Assembly: GCF_018474005.1 (NCBI RefSeq)
Contig: NZ_JAHCSH010000003.1
Location: forward strand, 186,001 to 250,000
Direction: 5' to 3'
Origin: Curvibacter sp. CHRR-16
GTDB taxonomy: Bacteria; Pseudomonadota; Gammaproteobacteria; Burkholderiales; Burkholderiaceae_C
Length of the DNA: 64,000 bases
Shown: positions 8,623 to 18,600 of the stretch, one piece after another
Position numbering within the stretch: position 1 is the first letter of the stretch
Layout: each line of letters starts with the position of its first letter
The notes under the pieces: generated by a model
What the model was told of the DNA's origin: nothing
The model's database searches: none
What the model saw: only the letters and a program-made list of their open reading frames with translations
Made by a program: the position numbers and the translations under genes

Positions 8623-9683
8623 GCCAGCCCCCGTTTTTGGTGGCGAATGATCAGCGCCATGAACACCGGCACTCCGACCAAGGCCGTGACAATCCCTATC
8701 GGCAATATCACGCCAGGCACCAAGGCTTTACTCAAAATAGATGCCGCACACAGCATGCAGGCACCGGCCAATGCGCTGGCGGGCAAATAAAAGCGGTGGT
8801 CTTCACCCAGCAACAAACGGGCGATGTGCGGCCCAACCAAGCCCACAAAACCAATGGTGCCAACAAACGCCAATGCCGTTCCGCTGAGCAAGCACACACG
8901 CAGCAAGCTCAACAACCGCAAACGCTCCACCTGCACCCCACTACTGCGGGCTTGGTCTTCGCCATTGCGCAGGGCTGTCAATGCCCAAGATTGGGATTGC
9001 GCCCACAGCGCACAGACCCCCACCACCCCAGCCAGTATGGCAATGCGCGGCCATGTACTGCGCCCCAAACTCCCCATGGACCAAAAAACGATTTGCTGCA
9101 GTGCATTGGCATCAGCCAAGTACTGCAACAACCAGAGCAAAGCCTCAAAGCAAAACATCAGGGCAATGCCGAACAGCACCACCGCGTTAACCGATGCTCC
9201 CCAGCGCCACGCCAGCAGGTGGATCAAGGCCGCGCCAATGGCTGCGCCAGCAAATGCACTCAGGGGCAAGGACAGATTGCTGTCCAACCCCCAAAAGGTA
9301 AAGCCCGTAACGATGGTCACGGAGGCGCCCACCGTAGCTGCAGCCGACAAGCCCAAAGTGAAGGGACTGGCCAAGGGGTTATTGAGCACCGTTTGCATTT
9401 GCGCCCCAGCCAGCCCCAAAGCTGCCCCCACCAACATGGCCATGCAGGCTTGGGGCAAACGCAGATCCAGCAAGATGACTTGGCTGCCTTCATCCAGTGC
9501 ACTGGGATTCAGCACGGCTGTCCACCACGAGGACAACGGCAACGCCGCTGGACCCGTGCTCAAATCCACCCCCACCAGCAACAGCAGCACCGCCAACAAG
9601 GCCAGCAACCCCAGAAGGCGATAGCGTTGGATAACGCTGTATTGCTGTAACAAATTCCCCCGTCCTGCTGGCACCAGCTTCAT
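8619..9683 (-). CDS. Iron-siderophore ABC transporter permease, FecCD family
   Basis: A product of 354 residues from MKLVPAGRGN with about ten hydrophobic segments. Typical FecCD stretches are visible: LPQACMAMLVGAALGLAGAQ then NNPLASPFTLG near the N-terminal third, and GTIGFVGLVGPHIAR then LLLGEDHR near the C-terminal third. The ATG at 9683 overlaps the stop of the binding-protein gene (ATGA). One permease gene only, so a homodimer is expected, as in BtuC. Confidence 0.93.
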   Translation of the reverse strand: MKLVPAGRGNLLQQYSVIQRYRLLGLLALLAVLLLLVGVDLSTGPAALPLSSWWTAVLNPSALDEGSQVILLDLRLPQACMAMLVGAALGLAGAQMQTVLNNPLASPFTLGLSAAATVGASVTIVTGFTFWGLDSNLSLPLSAFAGAAIGAALIHLLAWRWGASVNAVVLFGIALMFCFEALLWLLQYLADANALQQIVFWSMGSLGRSTWPRIAILAGVVGVCALWAQSQSWALTALRNGEDQARSSGVQVERLRLLSLLRVCLLSGTALAFVGTIGFVGLVGPHIARLLLGEDHRFYLPASALAGACMLCAASILSKALVPGVILPIGIVTALVGVPVFMALIIRHQKRGLA

Positions 9684-10864
9684 GCCGAGGCTCCCGCCGG
9701 CAAGCTGGTCCAGTACACGCCATCCAGTGGCACGGCTTGGTAACGGGTATACAGCGTCGCCAAGGTCTTGTGCGGATCCAAATCGGCAAACAAGCGTGGG
9801 TGAAACCATTTGGCAAACGCCTGTACAGCAGCCACGTTGAAAGGTGAGTTGTAAAAGTGATGCCACACCGCATGGGCATGCCCATTGCGCACCGCGGGCA
9901 GACTGCCAATGCCCGGGCGTTGCAAGGCACGCTTGAGCGAGGCTTGCGCCGTGGCTTCATCCACACCCGCCCCCAGTACGATGCGCTTGGGCATGCGTTC
10001 CACCGTTTCGCGTGCACCAATAGCGGTGCCAATGTATATCTGCGGTGGATGGCTAATGAGTTGCTCCAAACTCATGGTGCCAAAAGCACCGGGCACCAAG
10101 CCCACCGCCACATTGCGCCCCCCTGCAGCGTCAATAAAACGCCCCATCAAGCCATCGCTCATGGTGGCGCAGCACTCTTCACTCAAACCCACCCGGTTCT
10201 CGATGAACACCGTGGGCTTGTCGGGCCGCGCTTGCTGCAAGCGGCGGCTCACCACCTCCATAGCGGCCCTGTAATCACGCACAAAAGCGTTGGCCACCGC
10301 TTGCTGCTGCAGCAACTGTCCCAGCAGCAACATGCTGGTAGGGGTGTTGAGCAGTGGCTCGCGACGCAAATCGATAAACACCACCGTGATGCCCGCCGCT
10401 GACAGGCGCGCTAATGTCTCGCGGTCGTGCACCGAGGGGCCATGCCCCTCCAATCCGAAGATAGCCACATCGGGCTTGAGTGCGATGGCTTTTTCCACGC
10501 TGAAACTGTCACCCGTAGTGCGCCCGGTGCGCGCTACATCGCGCAACTGTGGGTAGCGGCGCAAGTACTGGGCATAGCCGGCTGGGTCGAGCTGCTCAAA
10601 GTCCACCGGCATGCCCACCAAACGCTGGCCCAAATCCTCGCGCAACACAATCGACAAGGCCGGGATCAAGCGCGCCTCGCCCAACAAAATGCGTTGCGTG
10701 CGTTCTGGGCGGCGCAGGCTGCGGCCCGCCAGATCGGTGATGTAAGGCACATCACCCGCTTGTGCGGCACCAGCCAAGGTGCTAACCGCACTGGCCAATC
10801 CCCACGACAGTAATTGGCGTCGCTGGTGTGCGAGGGGGCTCTGGATGGATGTTGGCATGGTCAT
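9680..10864 (-). CDS. Siderophore ABC transporter periplasmic binding protein, FepB/FhuD-like
   Basis: A product of 394 residues with an N-terminal export signal containing a twin arginine (HQRRQLLSWGLASAV), so Tat export is possible. The mature part has the TroA/FepB-type fold pattern: IPALSIVLREDLGQRLVG, later KPDVAIFGLEG, and FIDLRREPLLN. It should deliver the ferric catecholate from the outer-membrane receptor to the FecCD permease. Its ATG overlaps the receptor stop codon (TGATG), so the two are coupled. Confidence 0.87.
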   Translation of the reverse strand: MTMPTSIQSPLAHQRRQLLSWGLASAVSTLAGAAQAGDVPYITDLAGRSLRRPERTQRILLGEARLIPALSIVLREDLGQRLVGMPVDFEQLDPAGYAQYLRRYPQLRDVARTGRTTGDSFSVEKAIALKPDVAIFGLEGHGPSVHDRETLARLSAAGITVVFIDLRREPLLNTPTSMLLLGQLLQQQAVANAFVRDYRAAMEVVSRRLQQARPDKPTVFIENRVGLSEECCATMSDGLMGRFIDAAGGRNVAVGLVPGAFGTMSLEQLISHPPQIYIGTAIGARETVERMPKRIVLGAGVDEATAQASLKRALQRPGIGSLPAVRNGHAHAVWHHFYNSPFNVAAVQAFAKWFHPRLFADLDPHKTLATLYTRYQAVPLDGVYWTSLPAGASA

Positions 10865-13089
10865 CAGAAAGTGTAAGTGGCCGATGCGTACAAGGTACGA
10901 CCCGACTCGTTATACGTGTTGGCCCCGGCCCCAAGGTTGGTAGTGGAGTTGGTTCCCAGATTCCTCACACCGACGGCATTGCCCGAGCGCCAATGGCGGA
11001 TGTCAAACACGTTTTTCAACCCCACGGTCATGTGCAAGTCTTTTTTCACCGTGTATTTACCGCTCAAGCTGACGATGTTGTAGGGCGCCACCGATTCAGC
11101 GGAAGTGCCCGAGACCAAATTGCCGTTGTAGTCGTACTTCATGGCATGCTGCACGCCATAGAAGGTAATGGTTCCGGTCATGACCCATTTGGGTACACCA
11201 CGCCACTCCAGCGAAGTGTTAATGGTGTACTCAGGAATAATGGACAGGTAGTCATCGTTGGTCTTGTTGCGGTGTTCCAGCATGTATGTGAAGTTATTGG
11301 ACCACTCGATGGTTTTGCCCAAGGGCATGCGGTAGGAGCCCTCAATACCTTGAGACACCGCTTCGGGAACGTTTACCCACTCGTATACAGCCGCTGTACT
11401 GGAGACCGAGGTAGTGCCTGCCTGTATTTTGTTGCGGTAGTCGTTGTGGAACCAAGTGATGGAAGCCACCACGCCTTCGTTTTTGTACTCCACACCCAGC
11501 TCTTTGTTGATGCTGGTTTCAGCCTGCAAATCAGCATTGCCAACCAAATAGCAAGCAGTGCCAACAGCCGTAACACAGCCATTGCCGGCGCTGTACAAAA
11601 CGTAATCTGAATTGGTTTGGTACAGGTTGGGGGCTTTGTAGGCACGTGCTATACCGCCCTTGAAGGTGATGGTGTCGCTGTAGTAGTGGCTGACGCTGAC
11701 TGCGGGACTCCAGTTGGCCCCCGTTTCACTGTGGCTGTCCAAGCGCAGGCTGGGGGTTACGAATGTCTTGTCGGTGACTTCCATATTGTCCTCAGCAAAG
11801 ACAGATGCAATGCTGGCTTCCGTATCCGTTCTGCGGCCTGTCCGACCGATGTTAGATGCTTGCGTTACGGTAGTTGCTGTTGGGTCATACAAGGACTGGC
11901 GACTGAACTCTGCGCCCACGGTCAGCACTTGGTTCAAGCCCCCAATCTTGTGGGGCATTTCCCATTCGGTGTGCACCAAGTTATCCACCAACTGGTTGGT
12001 CGTGTAGCCCCTGGTATTGATGAGACCTTCTTGCGCCCCCACCAAACCTTCACCCAAGCGGGTGTTGTCGGTGACGATGCGCTGGATATAGCTGGTAGAG
12101 GTACCAAAGTCGTATTTCCCTTTGTGCGTCAAAGCCAAAGTATGGCGTTCCATCACATTGGTTTCTTTGCCGTACATGGATTCCGCGATTGCGGCTTGAC
12201 TACCGCCTGTATTGTTCTGGGAGTCGCCCGCATAGATATTGCCTTGGCGGTTGTAACCCACATCCAAATCCAAGGTGTGGCCCGTCATGAACTTCCAGCT
12301 CAGCAGGCCCGTGAGGTCTCGGTTGTTCACCCCCTCACGGCCTGCGGGCATGCTGGTGGCCCACGCTGCAGCTTGGTGTCCGGCGTTGATATAACGCCCA
12401 TCGGCAGCCGTGTTGTTGGCATTGCCGTTGATGCGCAAGCTGAACTCTTCGCTCACGGGGCCTGACAAGCTGAAATTGCCGCGGCGCGTTGAACCCTCTT
12501 CGCCATGCTGGTGCGCATCGGCGTACACCGATACTTGGCCGCTGATTTTGTCTGTGGGTTTTTTGGTGACGATGTTCACCACCCCGCCCATGGCGCCGCT
12601 GCCATAGCGCGCTGCGGCAGGGCCACGCATCACTTCAATGCTCTCGATCTGCTCGGCCGGCACCCAGTTGCTGTCACCACGGCTATCGCGTTCGCCACGC
12701 CAGCCCATGCGCACGGCATTGCGGCTGGATGCGGGCTTGCCATCGATCAGGATCAAGGTGTTTTCTGGGCCCATGCCACGCAGGTCGATTTGGCGGTTGT
12801 TGCCCCGCTGGCCGCTGCTGGAGTTGCCCGTCAGGTTCACGCCGGGCATGGTGCGCACGATTTCCGAAATATCGTTGGCCGGTGGTGCCCGCTCCAAATC
12901 TTCTGCCGTGATGGTCGATACCCCCAAGGCTTGCTTGGCCACATCCTCGGCACTGTCAATCACCTTCATCTCGCGCAAAACCGGAGTCGCCCCCTCGGTG
13001 GTTTGCGCTTGGCTGGCAGCAGCACTGCATAGCAGTGCCACAGCCCACATACGGGCGTGCAAAGGAAAAGAGTGGGATAGGTATTTCAT
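10864..13089 (-). CDS. TonB-dependent outer-membrane receptor, FepA-like catecholate siderophore receptor
   Basis: A product of 741 residues: a signal peptide (1 to about 28, AAASQA cleavage region), a plug domain at about 45-170 with RTMPGVNLTGNSSSG and IDLRGMGPENTLILIDGKPA, then a 22-strand-type barrel ending in the terminal aromatic YASATYTF. The plug and the NVPEAVSQGIEG segment resemble FepA/PfeA enterobactin receptors. First gene of the uptake operon, with a Fur-like site about 25 bases upstream. Ligand is inferred to be the catecholate made by the genes at 14.2-25.5 kb. Confidence 0.92.
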   Translation of the reverse strand: MKYLSHSFPLHARMWAVALLCSAAASQAQTTEGATPVLREMKVIDSAEDVAKQALGVSTITAEDLERAPPANDISEIVRTMPGVNLTGNSSSGQRGNNRQIDLRGMGPENTLILIDGKPASSRNAVRMGWRGERDSRGDSNWVPAEQIESIEVMRGPAAARYGSGAMGGVVNIVTKKPTDKISGQVSVYADAHQHGEEGSTRRGNFSLSGPVSEEFSLRINGNANNTAADGRYINAGHQAAAWATSMPAGREGVNNRDLTGLLSWKFMTGHTLDLDVGYNRQGNIYAGDSQNNTGGSQAAIAESMYGKETNVMERHTLALTHKGKYDFGTSTSYIQRIVTDNTRLGEGLVGAQEGLINTRGYTTNQLVDNLVHTEWEMPHKIGGLNQVLTVGAEFSRQSLYDPTATTVTQASNIGRTGRRTDTEASIASVFAEDNMEVTDKTFVTPSLRLDSHSETGANWSPAVSVSHYYSDTITFKGGIARAYKAPNLYQTNSDYVLYSAGNGCVTAVGTACYLVGNADLQAETSINKELGVEYKNEGVVASITWFHNDYRNKIQAGTTSVSSTAAVYEWVNVPEAVSQGIEGSYRMPLGKTIEWSNNFTYMLEHRNKTNDDYLSIIPEYTINTSLEWRGVPKWVMTGTITFYGVQHAMKYDYNGNLVSGTSAESVAPYNIVSLSGKYTVKKDLHMTVGLKNVFDIRHWRSGNAVGVRNLGTNSTTNLGAGANTYNESGRTLYASATYTF

Positions 13090-13110
13090 AGGGGTTGAAC
13101 CAACAAATCA

Positions 13111-13131
13111 ATTAAGAATAGTTTTCATTTA
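13111..13131. promoter_or_regulatory. Fur-box candidate upstream of receptor operon
   Basis: On the minus strand the site reads TAAATGAAAACTATTCTTAAT, close to the betaproteobacterial Fur pattern AAATGAnAATnATTCTCATTT. It lies just upstream of the receptor start at 13089 and also in front of the divergent AraC-type gene. Location and match support iron repression of the uptake operon; binding is inferred. Confidence 0.6.
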
Positions 13132-13163
13132 GAATTGGAGTGTCTTGGTTAATTGCCTTTGCG

Positions 13164-13183
13164 TTTTTTGTCTGAACAAAAAA
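13164..13183. other. AT-only inverted repeat before the AraC-type gene
   Basis: TTTTTTGT-ctga-ACAAAAAA is a perfect 8-bp inverted repeat with a 4-base loop, ending 46 bases before the start chosen at 13230. It could be a regulator site or a weak hairpin in the leader. It also removes any ribosome binding site for the alternative ATG at 13185. Confidence 0.4.
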
Positions 13184-13229
13184 AATGTTTGCGCCGCCGC
13201 CTTCCCTTCACCACACCACAAAGACCGGC

Positions 13230-14186
13230 ATGACCTCGGTCAGTGAAGCTATTGATGGCACACGGCTGCGCAACCAAGTAGGCAAGCACTTGCAACTGGT
13301 TGGCCCCAGCACGCACAACACCAATCCATTGCTGCAAGGCAGCTTCACCATGGCCAAATTGCGCCCCGGCCTGTCCTTGCATTGCACCGATGTCATGCAC
13401 TTGCGCGATATCTGTTCACACATGCTGGTGGAACAACCCTGCATCAAAGTGTTGCTGCGCTTGGAGGGCAATGCCCAAGTGGAAATTGGATGTCGCAATC
13501 TGCCTTTGAATGCGGGATTGGGCACACGCGCGGCCCCTCTTGCTGCCATGGTGTCCATCTGCGAGCCCGAGACGCTAAAGCGCTATTCACAAGCTGGCAC
13601 GCGCCAGCGCATGGTGGTGCTCACTCTGCGCTCCGATTGGTTGGAGGAAGCTGGCTTCACCGAAAGCCCTTTGCAAGAGCACCTGTGCATTCAATCGTGG
13701 CGTCCTTCACGCCGTGCCATTGCACTGGCCGAGCAACTGATCCATCCACTCGGGCCCAGTGGCCCTTTGCAACGCCTGATACAAGAAAGCCGCGCTCTGG
13801 AACTGGTGAGCGAAGCCTTCACCCACCTCAGCAGTCAAAACACGGATGCCTGCATGCTCACGGCGAGCGAAACACACCGCATCCGGCGCTTGCAAGAACT
13901 GCTGGACAGCGGCGAGGCCGATTTGCTGGACATGAGCGGCATTGCCAAGCAAGTGGGCTGCAACGTCAGCACCCTGCAGCAGCAATTCCGCGCTGTATAT
14001 GGCATGACCATATTCGACTACCTGCGCGAACAGCGCCTGCAACGTGCCGCCCATGCCTTGCAACACGATGGCATCAGCGTGGCGCAGGCCGCCGATATCG
14101 CGGGCTACAGCAGCCAAGCCAACTTTTCCACCGCCTTCCGACGCCGCTACGGCGTCTCGCCCAAGCACTACCGCAATCAGCTCTAG
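13230..14186 (+). CDS. AraC-family transcriptional regulator, PchR-like
   Basis: A product of 318 residues from MTSVSEAIDGTRL. The C-terminal AraC domain has two HTH units at about 230-315: MSGIAKQVGCNVSTLQQQFR and ISVAQAADIAGYSSQANFST followed by FRRRYGVSPKHYRNQ. The N-terminal part resembles PchR-type siderophore regulators, which activate receptor and biosynthesis genes when the ferric siderophore is present. It is divergent from the receptor operon. ATG 13185 would add 15 residues but lacks a ribosome binding site; neither start is strongly supported. Confidence 0.88.
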   Translation: MTSVSEAIDGTRLRNQVGKHLQLVGPSTHNTNPLLQGSFTMAKLRPGLSLHCTDVMHLRDICSHMLVEQPCIKVLLRLEGNAQVEIGCRNLPLNAGLGTRAAPLAAMVSICEPETLKRYSQAGTRQRMVVLTLRSDWLEEAGFTESPLQEHLCIQSWRPSRRAIALAEQLIHPLGPSGPLQRLIQESRALELVSEAFTHLSSQNTDACMLTASETHRIRRLQELLDSGEADLLDMSGIAKQVGCNVSTLQQQFRAVYGMTIFDYLREQRLQRAAHALQHDGISVAQAADIAGYSSQANFSTAFRRRYGVSPKHYRNQL

Positions 14187-14190
14187 CCCA

Positions 14191-14871
14191 CTAGGGTGCT
14201 GCCCATGCCAGCGCTGCGGCATAGCCCGATGGCACATCGGTCAGCGCCTGCACTTGCATGGGTGCATGCGCTACAACCCCATCTAACCGATACCCTTGAG
14301 AGTGGCCGATGAGCGAAATACTGCGCCACTCCTGCGCAATGCCTAGGCCCCAAGCTTTGAAGAGCGCTTCCTTGCCAGTCCAAATGCGGAAAAAGGCAGC
14401 CCGCCCATCGGCTTGCTGCTGGCAGTAAGCCTGCTCCGCCTCGGTCAGTGCAGGCAGCACAGACTGCCACGGCATCGCAGTGTCCATGCACTCGATATCA
14501 ATGCCAACGGGGCTACTTGCCGACAAGGCAAACACCGCATGACTGGCGCTGTGGGAGATATTGAAATGCCAACCCGATGCCGGCATCGTCGGTTTGCCGT
14601 AGGGCCCTTGCACGATGTCATGTGCCAATACAGCTTTCCCGGTGTACTGATGCAACAAGGCACGCAGTGCCAAACGACAACAGGCGAAGCGCACTCGATC
14701 GGGCATGCGCTGGTAGGCCATGCAGCGGGCACGATCCTGGGCTGGCAAATGCGGCCACACATCCTGCATATCCGCAATGTCCACGCTCTGCAGGTTCAGC
14801 GACCACAGATGCACCCCATCTGGAGCCTGCAAAGCCTGCAAAGAAGCGTGTATGGATGCGAGAACCCCCAT
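14191..14871 (-). CDS. entD: 4'-phosphopantetheinyl transferase, EntD/Sfp-like
   Basis: A product of 226 residues from MGVLASIHASLQ. It has the superfamily motifs: an FNISHSASHAVFA segment, GIDIECMD (Mg-binding acidic residues) and WTGKEALFKAWG with the catalytic Glu-Lys. It transfers phosphopantetheine from CoA to the carrier-domain serines of EntB and the NRPS. It is the last gene of the biosynthesis operon and overlaps the entA stop by a few bases. The gene symbol is by role. Confidence 0.9.
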   Translation of the reverse strand: MGVLASIHASLQALQAPDGVHLWSLNLQSVDIADMQDVWPHLPAQDRARCMAYQRMPDRVRFACCRLALRALLHQYTGKAVLAHDIVQGPYGKPTMPASGWHFNISHSASHAVFALSASSPVGIDIECMDTAMPWQSVLPALTEAEQAYCQQQADGRAAFFRIWTGKEALFKAWGLGIAQEWRSISLIGHSQGYRLDGVVAHAPMQVQALTDVPSGYAAALAWAAP

Positions 14872-14875
14872 TGGC

Positions 14876-15646
14876 TCACACACCCAAAGTGGCGCCACCA
14901 TCAACACACAGCTCATGCATGGTGATGTGGTTGGCTGCATCGCCCAGCAAAAAGAAAACCGCCTTGGCAATATCTTGCGCACTGGCAATGCGCTGCAAGG
15001 GTATGCCCGTGCGGTAGCTGGACAAAGACCCCTCAATCACCCGCTGTGCATCGTGATCAGACGTCCACAACTGGCGCTGCATCGCCGTGTCGGTAGAGCC
15101 TGGTGCAACCACATTGCAACGGATCCCATAGGGTGCCAACTCCAAACCCAAACACTTGGTGAAATGGCTTGATGCGGCTTTGGATGCGGCATAAGCGGCC
15201 ATTTGCTGCCGGGGAACAAAAGCCGCGTTCGATGCCACGGTGACGATGCTGCCAACAGCGCGCTCGCGCATGCGTTTGGCAACCGCTCGGGACACATAAA
15301 ACACCCCTTGGGTATTGACACCAAAAGTCGCCTCCCAATCGGCATCGCTGTAATCGCACACAGCCCCCAAACGCAAAATGCCCGCCGTGTTGACCAGCAT
15401 GGCAATAGGCCCCAACTCCTGCTCCACCACCTCCACAATGCCATTGACCGAGGTACTAGAACGCACATCGCCTGGATAGGCATAAATGCGCCCCGGCCAT
15501 TGGGCTGCCAAGCTATGCAAGCCTTGGGGCTGCACATCCATCGCCGCCACGGTGATGCCGTTCTGGGCCAACAACTCTGCCACCGCGGCACCAATGCCTT
15601 GCGCAGCCCCCGTAACCAAGGCTATTTTTTCAGACTTCACACCCAT
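14876..15646 (-). CDS. entA: 2,3-dihydro-2,3-dihydroxybenzoate dehydrogenase
   Basis: An SDR enzyme of about 256 residues: TGAAQGIG near the N-terminus, NTAGIL, catalytic Ser in VASNAAFVP, YAASKAA for the Tyr/Lys pair, and VAPGSTDTAMQRQLW, the EntA-typical post-catalytic segment. It oxidises the dihydrodiol from EntB to 2,3-dihydroxybenzoate. Start choice is open: ATG 15646 lies directly on the GGAGG sequence, whereas the in-frame GTG at 15640 has GGAGG at 7 bases, an ideal distance. It overlaps the NRPS stop. Confidence 0.92.
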   Translation of the reverse strand: MGVKSEKIALVTGAAQGIGAAVAELLAQNGITVAAMDVQPQGLHSLAAQWPGRIYAYPGDVRSSTSVNGIVEVVEQELGPIAMLVNTAGILRLGAVCDYSDADWEATFGVNTQGVFYVSRAVAKRMRERAVGSIVTVASNAAFVPRQQMAAYAASKAASSHFTKCLGLELAPYGIRCNVVAPGSTDTAMQRQLWTSDHDAQRVIEGSLSSYRTGIPLQRIASAQDIAKAVFFLLGDAANHITMHELCVDGGATLGV

Positions 15647-18600
15647 TCCTCCACACACCCCAAGCGCGCTGCCAAGGTCTTACCAATCAGGGCCATGGGC
15701 TGGGGATCGCTCATGCCGAAATGGTTGCAATCCAAATGCACCACCGCCACTTCGCCAGCCACATATGGCTGCCAACTGGCCGCTTGCGGGGCGTGCTGCG
15801 CCGCTTGCTTGGCACGGAACAACAGCACATCACCGTGGTAAAGGGGGGTAGCGCTTTGCCGAAACAACTGCATGGCCTGCAATGCCCGCTCACCCATGGC
15901 TTGCACACCACTGCGACCTAGGACAGCAAACGGACTGCCCGGCTGCAGCAAGCGTGTGTAAACAGCCGCTGCATCGGGCGCATCAACTTCCCCATTCACA
16001 CTGAGCAGCGTGATGAGCGCATCCATCAGCTCTGGGGCTCGCCATTGTGAAAAGCTCGCTGCTGGATAGCTGTCCATCATGGCCACCAGTTCCACCGTTT
16101 CACCCAGCTGCTGCAGGCGCGCAGCCATGGCGTGGGCCAAAGCCCCGCCCAGTGACCACCCCAGCAAACGGTATGGTCCGTTCGCTTGGAGTGCCCGAAT
16201 GCGCGCCACATACACATCCACCCACGCAGCAAAATCATGCAGGGGCAACTCCCCAAAGGCCTGCACGCCATGCACCGCGATGCCAGGCAAATAGCGTGTC
16301 AGCGCTCCATAACACCACGACAAACCTTCCGCCGGATGGATGCAAAACAGACCCGGCGAACTGCCCGTTTGCAGCGTGAGCACAGGGGAGAAAGCCTGCA
16401 TTTCCCACTGGGCCTGGGGTTTGTGGGCCACAGGTGCAGCCAAGCTTTTGGCCAATGCCTGTACCGTAGGGTAGTGGAACAAAGCCGATACGGGCACCTC
16501 TCGCTGTAGCAAACGGCTCAAACGCACCGACACTTGGATGGCTTGCAAAGACTTACCGCCCATATCAAAGAAATGGGCTTGCACATCGGCCGGTGCTGTG
16601 CCCAAGACCTCGTGCCAGACTTGGAGTATTTGCTGCTCCACGGCATTGGCTTGCACGGGTGGTGTGGCATGCGCCATTTGCACCTCCTCGCACAATCGCT
16701 TGCGGTCAATTTTTCCGTTCACATTGCGCGGCAACTCGGTTGGAAAATGCCACAAGTCTGGGATCGCAGCCATAGGCAACAACAAGGCCAAGGCACTGCG
16801 CAACTGGGCAACGCTGACTGGCTGCTGCACCACCACAAATGCCGCCAATTTGGTGCTGGCACCAGGGCTGGGCAATGCCGTTACCGCTGCTTCCCGCACT
16901 GCGGCATGGGTGAGCAAAGCGTTCTCCACTTCCGCTGGTGTGATGCGCACGCCACTGATTTTTATTTCGTCATCCAAGCGCCCCAAAAAATGCAACTGCC
17001 CATCGCGATAAACGACCCGATCTCCGGTGCGATAGGCCCGCATGGCGTGTGTACCCACACCTTGGATAAAACGCTGCTGGGTGAGCCCCTCTTGCTGCCA
17101 ATAGCCTATGGCCAAGGCATCACCACACAGAAGCAACTCCCCTGCTTGGCCTTGCGCCACAGGGTGTAATTGCTCATCGACCACCACGGCGACTACACCG
17201 GGACGGGGCAATCCAATAGGCAACGGGCCTTCTCCTGACCACACGGCCTGCGGCCCCCCCACTACGGCTGTAGTAGCAATCACCGATGCTTCGGTCGGGC
17301 CATAGCTGTTCACCAGCACTTGGGCTGGCAGCAGCGCACGCCAGCGCAACACCCGCTCTGCCAACGCGGCCTCGCCCCCAATAATGGTCAAGCGCACACT
17401 GGACAAGGCCTGCACCTGCTGCGGCTCTAGGGCAAAGGCCAGTTCATGCCAATAGGCCGTGGGCAAATCCAGCACCGTCAAACGCTGGCGTTGCACAAAG
17501 TCTATGAATGCAGCGGTGGAGTCCAGCGCCTTGTCTTCACGCAGCACCAAGGTGGCTCCATGGCACAAACTCAGAAACACCTCTTCCACGCTGGCATCGA
17601 AATGCAAAGGCGCAAACTGCAACACGCGGTCTGCAGCATCGATGCGGTACAAGCCCCCTGCACTGGCCACAAAGTGGTTGAGCGCCCCATGGCCCACCAA
17701 CACGCCCTTGGGCTTGCCCGTACTGCCCGATGTGTAGAGCAAGTAGGCCGGATGCTGGGCATCGGGTGTGGCATAGCCCTCCCCCATCTGGCCCATGGGA
17801 TGGCTAACAGGATCGTCTAAGTACAGCACCGAATGCCCATGCAGCTTGTCGCTCCAACGGCGCTGGGTGATGGTGCATGCGGCTTGCGAATCCTCCAGCA
17901 CCACCTGCAAGCGGGTAGCTGGGCCTTGGGGATCCAGTGGCACGTAGCAAGCGCCAACCCACACACATGCCAGCAAAGCCACAATGGCCTCTGCCCCATT
18001 GGGCAGCAAAAGCACCACCCGATCACCTGCCACCACACCGGCTTGGTGCAACTGCTGCGCGCGTGCTTGCACCGCTTGCCATAGCTGCTGGTAGGTCCAA
18101 TGCTGATCGCCCTGCTCTAGGGCAATACGCTCGGGCTGGCGCTCGACCATGGCGTGCATGCGTGCCAATACAGGCCTTGGCGCTGTCGCCAAATCAGCCC
18201 CTTGCACCATGGCAAGCGCAGGCAAATCGTCCAGCAGCGGTGCCAAGGCCTCGGTCTGCGGATGCGTTGCCAACCGGTGCAAAAAGGTGAGCAAATCATC
18301 CAGCAAAGCTTGCAGACGTTCTGCTGCGTAAGCATTGGGATTGGCTTCGAGCAAGACGCGCCATTGCTGATTGAGAACCGAGACACTGATATTCAAGTCC
18401 TTCACTGGCCCGGCACTGATCGCGTGCAAGCGCGTCTGCAGGCCAGCAAAAGGGGCATGCCTATCAAAAGGCATGATGTTGACGGCTTGGTTGAACAAAT
18501 GTTTGCCCACTTCCAGCAAGCCCAAATCCCCACGTATCCAGCCATAGCGGTAGTACAGATGGGGGCGTATCTCGCGCATCCGCTGCGCCATCTGGTGGCT

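Noticed and set aside
8553..9650. Long plus-strand open frame (365 codons) rich in Gln and His
   Set aside because: Antisense shadow of the FecCD permease gene; composition is an artefact of the reversed Leu and Ala codons.
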